From a virus, in the IMG/VR virus record IMGVR_UViG_3300044712_002655, positions 1 to 24,328 of that record: DNA of 24,328 nt; one strand, written 5' to 3'. The notes under the pieces are model-generated. The model saw nothing but the letters and a program-made list of their open reading frames with translations. It was not told the origin of the DNA and searched no databases. A program made the translations under genes and the position numbers. Below are positions 19,521-24,328 of this stretch, one piece after another. Within the stretch, counting starts at the first letter, position 1; each line of letters starts with the position of its first letter.

Positions 19521-21554
19521 TCACCTCCCCAGGTAGCTCGAATGCCAGACGCGCCGGGCCGGTCGTGCAGACGTCTGCACGGGAGCGGCGGGCGGGGGCG
19601 GGGGCATCTCCGGGTGCCCGGGTGTCGCCTCCAGGGGAGCCCGCTCACTCCCCTCCGCAGGGGGCCCCGCCGGGGTCGGGGGCAACGCCGCCCGGATTCG
19701 CTGGGCCATGTCCGCGAGGTTCGGCCGGAGGATTCGGACCGCGACCAGCGCGAGCACGGCCTCGTCGAGCGCGTGGTTGTCGGTGCGGTCCTGCACCCAC
19801 ACGCTCGCGACGGCGACGCCGCCCCGGTTGTACCGGGTCTCCTTGTGCTCGCTGCACAGTTGCGCGAAGAACTCCGAGTCCACCCCGTCCACGCCGGCCG
19901 GGAAGTGGATGAAGTTCGGCCCCGGAGCCGCCAGGGCGAGGCTGGCCATGATCTGCGCCTTGCCGTCGTCCACGTTGACGTGGTACAGGGCCACGGGCCG
20001 GATCAGCTTCTTGGCCTTGGCCGCGGTCGCCCGGCTCTTCGTGGTGGTCTGGCCGGACGCCGGCGGCGCAATGCGCCAGATCAGCGGCTCCCCGGTCTTC
20101 CCCGCGTCGCCCTTCGTGGCGTAGATCCGCCGCGCCTGGTGGCGGAGGACGAACGTGTAGACGTCGTCGCTCGCGTAGCCGGAGTCGATGCACGTCGCGT
20201 GGATCGGCAGCAGGTGGCCACTCGCGTGCTGGTAGCGGCGGTCGAGCGATTCGAGGAGGGCCCCCTGGGTCTCGGCCTTCCGCGGATCCCCGGGGACGCT
20301 CTGGCGATCCACCAGCCACCGCTCCCCTGCCGGGCCCCAGGCGTAGACGGACAGCAGGAAGCAGGCCGCCTGCACGTCCACGCCGGCGGTCAGCGCCACG
20401 GCCGGCATCGGCACCTCGATCGGCGTGCCGTCGGGGAGGGCGCCGTAGTCCTCGACGCGGACCATCAACGCACTCGCCTCCTGCCGCGCTGTGCGATCGT
20501 CCCAGGGCTCGCCGAGGAGCGTGTTGACCCAGACGCGGAACGATTCGCGCCCCGCGGCCCGGGCCACCAGGAAGCCCGCCACGAGCTCCTGGAGGGTAAC
20601 CCACGGGCTGAGCATGGCCGGCAGGTGGAAGCAGGCGAGCCCCGCCTCGATCGGCTCGGCGGTCGGCAGCCACTCCCCGGAGGCGATCAGGGCCGCCCGC
20701 TGGGGCTCGCAGACCATCCAGCCGCAGCCGCCCCGCGAGTCGTCCGGGCACTCGATGCGGGCCGTCGCGGGATCCCGCTCGGTGAAGACCACGCGGAAGT
20801 GGGCCTCGTCGTTCCAGGTGATGTAATCCAGCCGGCCGCAGCGCGGGCAGCGGACGTGAAACCGGCGCTTGTCGCTCCGCTCCCAGAGGGCGTCGATCCG
20901 GCCGCCCTTGAGGGTGGGCGTCGAGACGAAGAGCACCAGCCGGTCGTGGAACGTCGTGGTACGCTTGGCCAGGAGCTGGCCCGGGTCCCCCTCGTCGCCC
21001 ACCACGGCCGGGAAGCGGTCGCAGTCGTCGCCGATCGCCAGCCGCACCGACCATCGCGCGAACGTATTTGGGCTGTTCGAGCCGCCCAGGGCGAGGTAAC
21101 CCCCGGGGAACAGCTTCAGGTCGAGCGTCGACTCCGGACGGCCGTCATCGCCGAGCACCCGATGGGTCTGCACAGAGGCGCGGAGCGCGGGGGTCGAGCG
21201 GATCATGTCGGCCAGGCGGTCTTTCGAGTACGCCTGTGCTACGAGCCCCGTGGGGTGGACCAGCAGCATGGGGCAGGGGTCGTGCTCCATGTGGTAGCCG
21301 AGGATGTTGTTCAACGCCTCGGACCCCCCGCTCTGCGCACACTTCATGAGGCCGGCCATCCGGATCCCCGGCTCATGGACGACGTTCATGATCCCCGCGA
21401 GGTAGGGGGCCGTCTCCGTCCGCCACCGGGCGCCGCGGGCCGCGCTGGTCTCCGGCAGCACGCGGTTCAGGTCGGCCCACTCGCTGACCGTCAGCCGCGG
21501 GGGCGGCGCCCAGGCGCTCGCCCACTCGGCGATCGGCGACGCGCCGTACCTCAC
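19521..21554 (-). CDS. Terminase large subunit, GpA family
   Basis: A 677-residue packaging motor and nuclease. The N-terminal ATPase has a Walker A-like KCAQSGGSE (71-79) and a Walker B-like LAIGDDCDRFP (172-182). Two cysteine pairs, CPRCG (236-240) and C269/C277, suggest a zinc-bound insert common in GpA terminases. The C-terminal nuclease shows GVDVQ (Asp393), CIDSGY (Asp457) and DNHALDE (Asp592, Asp597) as candidate metal ligands. The last 60 residues are Pro-rich (PPPPPAAPVQ), a flexible end that may contact the portal. GTG at 21554 overlaps the small-subunit stop as GTGA. Upstream reading frame to 22277 belongs to the small-subunit gene region in another frame, so it is not part of this protein. 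Confidence 0.95.
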   Translation of the reverse strand: MRYGASPIAEWASAWAPPPRLTVSEWADLNRVLPETSAARGARWRTETAPYLAGIMNVVHEPGIRMAGLMKCAQSGGSEALNNILGYHMEHDPCPMLLVHPTGLVAQAYSKDRLADMIRSTPALRASVQTHRVLGDDGRPESTLDLKLFPGGYLALGGSNSPNTFARWSVRLAIGDDCDRFPAVVGDEGDPGQLLAKRTTTFHDRLVLFVSTPTLKGGRIDALWERSDKRRFHVRCPRCGRLDYITWNDEAHFRVVFTERDPATARIECPDDSRGGCGWMVCEPQRAALIASGEWLPTAEPIEAGLACFHLPAMLSPWVTLQELVAGFLVARAAGRESFRVWVNTLLGEPWDDRTARQEASALMVRVEDYGALPDGTPIEVPMPAVALTAGVDVQAACFLLSVYAWGPAGERWLVDRQSVPGDPRKAETQGALLESLDRRYQHASGHLLPIHATCIDSGYASDDVYTFVLRHQARRIYATKGDAGKTGEPLIWRIAPPASGQTTTKSRATAAKAKKLIRPVALYHVNVDDGKAQIMASLALAAPGPNFIHFPAGVDGVDSEFFAQLCSEHKETRYNRGGVAVASVWVQDRTDNHALDEAVLALVAVRILRPNLADMAQRIRAALPPTPAGPPAEGSERAPLEATPGHPEMPPPPPAAPVQTSARPARRVWHSSYLGR

Positions 21555-22072
21555 GCCCCGGGCTTGGCCCCCGCGAGCAGGTCGAGTCCCTTGCGCCACC
21601 GGGCCATTTCCTCCAAGGCTTCCCGCACCACGTCTGCCGCGGCGGGCTGCTGCTCGACGGTGATGAGGCCCGCCTGCGCGATCCGGCGCGGGAGCGCGAG
21701 GAGCTTGGCCTTGGCGGCCTGCACGAAGGCCTTGCCGTCGCGGATCACCTGCTCGCGCGGCAGCAGCTCGCGGCGCGCTTCCTTTAGGCGCATCTCGTTG
21801 AGCTCGGCCTGGCTGCGATCCCGCCGGGCCCGCGCCTCCCGGTCGCCGCCGTTCTTGCCGGCCGTGTGCTGGAGGTAGGCGACGTAGGCCGGCACGATTA
21901 CCCACGGGTCGTACTCGGAGGGCTTCCGGCCGCTCCCGCGGACCGCGGCCACGATCACGCCGTCCGCCTCGAGGGTGGCGAAGGTGCGCTCCGGGATACC
22001 GCCCAGGAGCTTCCGGGCCTCCGGGCGGTGGATCGTCCGGAGCGGCTGGGGTGCCTCGTCGCTGGGTGCCAT
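21551..22072 (-). CDS. Terminase small subunit, Nu1-like
   Basis: A 173-residue protein starting MAPSDEAPQPLRTIHRPEAR. The N-terminal part (residues about 10-60) is a winged-helix type DNA-binding domain: KLLGGIPERTFATLEADGVI, then a SGRKPSEYDPWVIVPAYVAY stretch, comparable to lambda gpNu1. It recognises the cos or pac site and recruits the large subunit. A charged helical middle (QAELNEMRLKEARREL, LPREQVIRDGKAFVQAAKAK) is the dimer and large-subunit contact. ATG at 22072 is chosen because the coding pattern starts there and AAGG lies upstream. The stretch upstream to 22189 is Arg/Gly/Ser shadow sequence. Stop overlaps the large-subunit start by 4 bases. Confidence 0.85.
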   Translation of the reverse strand: MAPSDEAPQPLRTIHRPEARKLLGGIPERTFATLEADGVIVAAVRGSGRKPSEYDPWVIVPAYVAYLQHTAGKNGGDREARARRDRSQAELNEMRLKEARRELLPREQVIRDGKAFVQAAKAKLLALPRRIAQAGLITVEQQPAAADVVREALEEMARWRKGLDLLAGAKPGA

Positions 22073-22169
22073 GCAATGCTGCCTTACGGGCCCTTGCGAG
22101 CGGGACGAATTCTGCGCCGCGCCGACCCGCTGACGCCGAAAATCCGCAGGGGCCCCCCGATTTCCCGCG

Positions 22170-22191
22170 CCGTGCCGTCGCGTTGGCACGG
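22170..22191. terminator. Hairpin in the terminase leader (7-bp arms)
   Basis: Perfect inverted repeat CCGTGCC/GGCACGG with an 8-base loop, 98 bases before the terminase start. It is adjacent to a second, longer stem at 22199-22237. Neither strand has a strong T-run after it. It may be a terminator, an antitermination target or part of the packaging start site. Confidence 0.4.
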
Positions 22192-22198
22192 AAACGAC

Positions 22199-22237
22199 GA
22201 TGCCCCCGGGCGGTGGGCGAGTCCGCTCGGGGGCATC
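22199..22237. terminator. Strong hairpin in the terminase leader (15-bp arms)
   Basis: Arms GATGCCCCCGGGCGG (22199-22213) and CCGCTCGGGGGCATC (22223-22237) pair with one mismatch around a 9-base loop. This is the strongest intergenic stem in the window. On the minus strand GTCGTTTCC follows. It is a candidate terminator between the regulatory and late genes, or a site of processive antitermination. Confidence 0.5.
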
Positions 22238-22295
22238 TGGCCGGGAGGAGGAGGCGGGCAGGCGGTTGCTCTGTCACCTCTCCATCGTCGGGGTT

Positions 22296-22323
22296 AGAGT
22301 ACGGGGTTTTACTGCCCCGTCAA
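22296..22323 (-). promoter_or_regulatory. Putative late promoter reading into the terminase genes
   Basis: On the minus strand, TTGACG (22323-22318, 5 of 6 to the sigma-70 -35 box) and TACTCT (22301-22296) are separated by 16 bases. A start near 22289 would give a leader of about 217 bases to the terminase ATG. The surrounding 100 bases are visibly AT-richer than the rest. A 6-bp dyad ACGGGG/CCCCGT (22301-22306 with 22315-22320) overlaps the spacer and both boxes, as an operator would. Confidence 0.5.
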
Positions 22324-22336
22324 GATGACAAGTTGT

Positions 22337-22369
22337 GCCAAATCCGCCAAATCTGGACAGAACTGGACA
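22337..22369 (-). repeat. Two pairs of short direct repeats upstream of the late promoter
   Basis: On the + strand GCCAAATC occurs at 22337-22344 and 22346-22353 (9-bp period) and CTGGACA at 22353-22359 and 22363-22369 (10-bp period). They lie about 14-46 bases before the putative -35 box, near -48 to -80, a normal location for activator sites. They could also be small-terminase binding repeats of a cos region. Confidence 0.4.
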
Positions 22370-22394
22370 ATCGCGACACCGGGCATACGATTTT

Positions 22395-22580
22395 TCAACC
22401 CGCTCGGTGCTTGCACGTCCTACACGGGGCGTCTGTCACCGCACCCTTCGGGATCCGGACGATCCCGCCGAACTTCACGGAGGGAACCTCCCCGCTCTTC
22501 ACCTTGCGCGCCATCGTGCGCAGGCTGACCCGCAACAAGTCAGCCGCTTCCTTCGGGGTCAGGTACTCTGGTTCCGGCAT
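22395..22580 (-). CDS. Small helix-turn-helix DNA-binding protein, excisionase-like
   Basis: A 61-residue protein, MPEPEYLTPKEAADLLRVSL, then RTMARKVKSGEVPSVKFGGI(VRIPKG). The 'LT..EAA.LL.VS..T....V..G..P..K.G...RIP' pattern is the HTH_17 excisionase/MerR-like domain: helix-turn-helix followed by a short wing. The C-terminal tail has CRTCKHRAG, an unusual cysteine pair. It may act in recombination directionality, but with no integrase in view a transcriptional role at the nearby late promoter is just as plausible. GGAG lies 5 bases before ATG 22580, which overlaps the preceding gene by 22 bases. Confidence 0.75.
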   Translation of the reverse strand: MPEPEYLTPKEAADLLRVSLRTMARKVKSGEVPSVKFGGIVRIPKGAVTDAPCRTCKHRAG

Positions 22581-22957
22581 AGTGTCTCCTGGGGGATGCG
22601 GGGTTCTCGTGGCTGTAACAGTCCCTCATCTCGGAGCTTCATGGCCAGCTTCCCCGTGGCCCGCTGTAGTCGGGAGTACACCCGGCTCGGGTGCCGGCGC
22701 CATCGGGCGGCGATGTCAATCACCGGTAGAGCCTCGAGGTAGTACAGCGCCAGGAGTTCGCGCTCGGGGGCGGTCAGCTGATGGAGCGCGCGCCAGATCG
22801 CCCAGAGGGTCAGGACCAGGTCGAGCTGATCGCGGGCGCCTCCGGGGTGGCCGGGGACCAGGGCGGTTTCCGGGGTGGGCCAGACGGACCGCACCCCGTC
22901 GGACTTCACGGCCCGGGCGTACCAGTGCAGGGCCGACCCAACGCTGCGGAAGGTCAT
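22559..22957 (-). CDS. Sigma-70 region 4-like phage regulator, late-gene activator candidate
   Basis: A 132-residue protein. Residues about 62-105 (TAPERELLALYYLEALPVID, then IAARWRRHPSRVYSRLQRAT) have the sigma region 4 / helix-turn-helix pattern: 'L...ER..L.L.Y.E.....DIA......S.V...L..A...L'. The N-terminal 60 residues (SVGSALHWYARAVKSDGVRS) show no known domain. Proteins of this build (RinA/ArpU-like or Q-position regulators) often sit just before the terminase genes of phages and control late transcription. ATG at 22957 follows the replication gene by 7 bases. It would be expressed with the replication gene and then act on the promoter about 230 bases downstream of its stop. Target is inferred. 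Confidence 0.7.
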   Translation of the reverse strand: MTFRSVGSALHWYARAVKSDGVRSVWPTPETALVPGHPGGARDQLDLVLTLWAIWRALHQLTAPERELLALYYLEALPVIDIAARWRRHPSRVYSRLQRATGKLAMKLRDEGLLQPREPRIPQETLCRNQST

Positions 22958-22964
22958 GGCCGCC

Positions 22965-24023
22965 TCACGAGAAGGCGGGCTCGTCCGCGGTGGACGACGG
23001 CCCGGCTCCGATGGTCCGCATCACGTCCCCCAGGCACTGCATGTTCGGGGTCGCCCGCTTTCGCCGTTCGTGCGCCTCCAGGGAGAGGGTCAGGTGGAGC
23101 TCCGCATGCTCCCGGGTGATCGCCGTCTGCATCCAGGCCCACCGGCCGGGGTGGTTGATCGGCTCCTGCTCTCCGGCATCCCGGAGCCGGCGGAGGAGTT
23201 GGAGGGCGACCGTCACCGGGAGCTTCCCCCCCACCATCCGCTGGAGGCAGGCCCAGGGGTTGAACCGGTCCCCGTCCCGGACAACCTGCCGTTCGATGTC
23301 GGCAATGATCCGGGAGGCCCGGGCCTTCTCCTCGTCCGTCATGGTGGTCGTCGGGCTCGACTCGGTCCCCTCGGCCCCGTCCCCTCCCCCGGACCCCTGG
23401 TCGCCGGAGGCGCTGCCGGCAGGCCGGTCGGGTCGGGAAGTAGTTACTACGGGTTGGGTTGGGTTGGGTCCGGGGCTGGTGGCCTGCTGGTGAGGCCTGC
23501 TGGTGGCCTGCTGGTCGTCTGCTGGTGAGTGGTCACCAGCAGGCCGCTGGTCGTCTGCTGGTGACTCTGCTGGTGGGGCCGGTCGCTCTAAGGAAGCACC
23601 ATCACCAGCGGACGCACCAGCAGGCTGCTGGTTGGCTGCTGGTGCGTCCGCTGGTGCGAACTTTCCTCCGACACGCGCCGCATGTGACGCCCGCGCCTTT
23701 CCAGCTGTGGACTTAGCTTGCTTCAGTGCCTTTTGCTGATGGCTCACAACATCGCTGGCCGGCTGATAGTCGTGGTAGTCGTGGACACGATAACCTCCCT
23801 CGACTCTTTCCCACAGCCCGACATCGAGCAGCCTCATGGCACTGCGGCGAGGATAGGGGGTCCCAGGGGCCAGAGATGCTAGGGAGCTATCTGGGATGTA
23901 TCCGTCGGTTAGGTAGGCGTTGCAGTAACACAAACCAGACAAAAAGAGATCTCTTGCCAGCGGCCCCGCAGCGATCGCTTTGGGGTGGTGCGGGAAGCGG
24001 TCGTCAATCCGTACCCAGGCCAT
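22965..24023 (-). CDS. Replication-initiator-like protein, lambda O-like architecture
   Basis: A 352-residue protein in three parts. Residues 1-90 (MAWVRIDDRFPHHPKAIAAG and RRSAMRLLDVGLWERVEGGY(RVHDYHDYQP)) are the winged-helix type N-terminal domain of phage replication proteins. Residues 91-225 form a polar, Pro/Ala/Gln/Asp-rich linker; its codons 123-183 carry the CTGCTGGT DNA repeats. Residues 226-352 are helical (DEEKARASRIIADIERQVVR; FNPWACLQRMVGGKLPVTVA; HPGRWAWMQTAITREHAELH), a likely partner-binding part that would recruit helicase or loader. GGGGAG precedes ATG 24023 by 5 bases. The arrangement (binding domain, repeat-bearing linker, C-terminal contact domain) parallels lambda O. 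No ATPase motif is seen, so it is not a DnaC- or DnaB-type enzyme. Confidence 0.72.
   Translation of the reverse strand: MAWVRIDDRFPHHPKAIAAGPLARDLFLSGLCYCNAYLTDGYIPDSSLASLAPGTPYPRRSAMRLLDVGLWERVEGGYRVHDYHDYQPASDVVSHQQKALKQAKSTAGKARASHAARVGGKFAPADAPAANQQPAGASAGDGASLERPAPPAESPADDQRPAGDHSPADDQQATSRPHQQATSPGPNPTQPVVTTSRPDRPAGSASGDQGSGGGDGAEGTESSPTTTMTDEEKARASRIIADIERQVVRDGDRFNPWACLQRMVGGKLPVTVALQLLRRLRDAGEQEPINHPGRWAWMQTAITREHAELHLTLSLEAHERRKRATPNMQCLGDVMRTIGAGPSSTADEPAFS
23451..23468 (+). other. G-quadruplex motif beside the repeat array
   Basis: GGGTTGGGTTGGGTTGGG on the + strand: four runs of three G with two-base loops, a perfect intramolecular quadruplex consensus. It is inside the replication gene (coding PNPTQP on the minus strand) and 7 bases from the first GCTGGT repeat. 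The interrupted dyad GTAGT-T-ACTAC (23440-23450) lies immediately beside it. Confidence 0.5.
23475..23655. repeat. Iteron-like CTGCTGGT array, putative origin of replication
   Basis: Fourteen GCTGGT cores in 181 bp. Eleven are on the + strand, starting at 23475, 23486, 23499, 23510, 23521, 23546, 23557, 23569, 23627, 23638 and 23650. Three are on the minus strand, at 23535, 23604 and 23616. Ten belong to the full octamer CTGCTGGT. Neighbouring + strand copies are mostly 11-13 bp apart, close to one helical turn, and fall in all three reading frames, so the periodicity is of DNA and not a peptide repeat. The array lies in the linker of the replication gene. Confidence 0.65.
23519..23542. repeat. 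10-bp inverted repeat within the iteron array
   Basis: CTGCTGGTGA (23519-23528) and TCACCAGCAG (23533-23542) are perfect reverse complements with a 4-base loop. The structure places two octamers head to head and could form a short hairpin when strands separate. Confidence 0.6.
23603..23656. repeat. 21-bp perfect inverted repeat within the iteron array
   Basis: Positions 23603-23623 and 23636-23656 are perfect reverse complements, separated by 12 bases (23624-23635) that themselves contain another CTGCTGGT copy. Each arm contains two GCTGGT cores 12 bp apart. A hairpin or cruciform of this size within coding sequence is unlikely by chance. Confidence 0.7.
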
Positions 24024-24038
24024 AAGAGCTCCCCAGAC

Positions 24039-24260
24039 TCACTCGATTGTGAGGCCGACCTGCAGCAACCAGTACCAGTCCAGCGGGGTCGCCCGCTGCC
24101 TATTCTTGGCCCACTTGAGCCCCTGGATCGCCCCCGCCAGATACCACCCGAACCGATCGTCGGCCGTCTCGCGCTGAAGGCGATACAGGTCCCGCAGCTC
24201 CTGGGTGATGGCCTGCCCGGAGACCCGCGTCCTCCGGCGATGGGCGTAGCGCGGCCGCAT
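24039..24260 (-). CDS. Small protein, unknown function
   Basis: A 73-residue protein, MRPRYAHRRRTRVSGQAITQ, followed by ELRDLYRLQRETADDRFGWY, LAGAIQGLKWAKNRQRATPL and DWYWLLQVGLTIE. The N-terminus is very basic and the rest is helical with several aromatic residues, suggesting a small nucleic-acid or partner-binding protein. ATG at 24260 has GGGGG 5 bases upstream. A GTG at 24266 overlapping the previous stop (GTGA) is an alternative, adding two residues. It is 15 bases before the replication gene, so probably part of the same early operon. No family is recognised. Confidence 0.6.
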   Translation of the reverse strand: MRPRYAHRRRTRVSGQAITQELRDLYRLQRETADDRFGWYLAGAIQGLKWAKNRQRATPLDWYWLLQVGLTIE

Positions 24261-24262
24261 CC

Positions 24263-24328
24263 TCACCCCCGCGCCGCCTGCGCCCCGCGGAGCAGCTCCA
24301 CCGAGGCCTGGATCCCCAACCCCTGTCG
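24263..24328 (-). CDS. C-terminal end of a gene cut by the window edge
   Basis: An open minus-strand frame enters from the right edge and encodes the last 21 residues RQGLGIQASVELLRGAQAAR(G) before TGA at 24263-24265. The stop overlaps the GTG alternative start of the next gene as GTGA, the same coupling seen across this operon, which supports it as real. Too short to identify. Confidence 0.45.
   Translation of the reverse strand, partial: RQGLGIQASVELLRGAQAARG

Noticed and set aside
22395-22580. Calling the small helix-turn-helix gene a true excisionase (xis) and placing an attachment site next to it.
   Set aside because: No integrase and no repeated attachment core is visible in the window, and the same fold is used by many transcription regulators.
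23475-23576. Three copies of GCTGGTGG, the E. coli Chi octamer (23475, 23499, 23569).
   Set aside because: They arise wherever the CTGCTGGT iteron is followed by GG. The host is unknown and Chi sequences differ between bacteria, so a recombination role is not supported.
23475-23655. CRISPR-like array or simple peptide repeat.
   Set aside because: The unit is only 6-8 bases with spacers of a few bases, and copies occur in both orientations. The spacing breaks the reading frame, so neither a CRISPR nor a peptide repeat fits.
23944-23955. 12-bp palindrome AAGAGATCTCTT.
   Set aside because: It lies within the conserved N-terminal domain of the replication gene (coding ARDLF) and has no partner copies. 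Probably chance, although a single operator cannot be excluded.
1-24328. tRNA genes, insertion sequences, transposases, toxin-antitoxin or known anti-defence genes.
   Set aside because: I looked for cloverleaf-like segments and for typical transposase or toxin motifs on both strands and saw none. Nearly all sequence is accounted for by phage structural genes.

Overview
The window is one continuous block of a tailed double-stranded DNA virus or prophage of the lambda-like siphovirus type. Every convincing gene lies on the minus strand, so the map reads from right to left. Base composition is strongly GC-rich, and most genes have a good GGAGG-type ribosome binding site, so the host is a high-GC bacterium using standard Shine-Dalgarno initiation. 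I cannot name the host. No bacterial housekeeping gene, tRNA, rRNA, integrase or insertion sequence is visible, so free phage and prophage cannot be told apart from this stretch.

Layout in transcription order. (1) 24328-22395, early/regulatory end: a truncated gene, a small unknown gene, a replication-initiator-like protein with an internal array of short DNA repeats (23475-23655), a sigma-region-4-like helix-turn-helix protein and a small excisionase-like helix-turn-helix protein. (2) 22394-22073, the only long intergenic gap: a putative leftward promoter with an overlapping dyad, upstream direct repeats, and two strong hairpins. (3) 22072-13202, packaging and head: Nu1-like small terminase, GpA-like large terminase, gpW-like joiner, lambda-family portal, ClpP-like head protease, gpD-like decoration protein with a duplicated insert, gpE-like major capsid protein, two small structural proteins of uncertain role and an FII-like joiner. 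(4) 13200-4138, tail: gpZ-like and gpU-like proteins, a four-gene insert including a LamG-fold protein, the tail tube protein, a G/GT chaperone pair with a canonical -1 frameshift site, a tape measure of 896 residues and tail-tip proteins. (5) 4137-1438: hub-like protein, putative fibre and a secreted protein. (6) 1331-1: lysis cassette with a membrane protein plus coiled coil, a GH73-type endolysin and two further small membrane proteins.

The genes form a nearly uninterrupted late operon with many ATGA/GTGA overlaps. The breaks in it are informative: GC-rich hairpins sit beside the decoration, capsid and tail tube genes, whose products are needed in the highest amounts. Head genes follow the lambda order (Nu1-A-W-B-C-D-E-...-FII-Z-U-V-G-GT-H), which supports assignments where sequence similarity alone is weak.

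The most interesting signal is inside the replication gene. Fourteen copies of a GCTGGT core (ten of them full CTGCTGGT) are spaced mostly 11-13 bp apart, fall in all three reading frames, and include a 21-bp perfect inverted repeat. A G-quadruplex motif lies beside them. This looks like an iteron origin embedded in the linker of its own initiator gene, the architecture known from lambda O, with an unrelated sequence.
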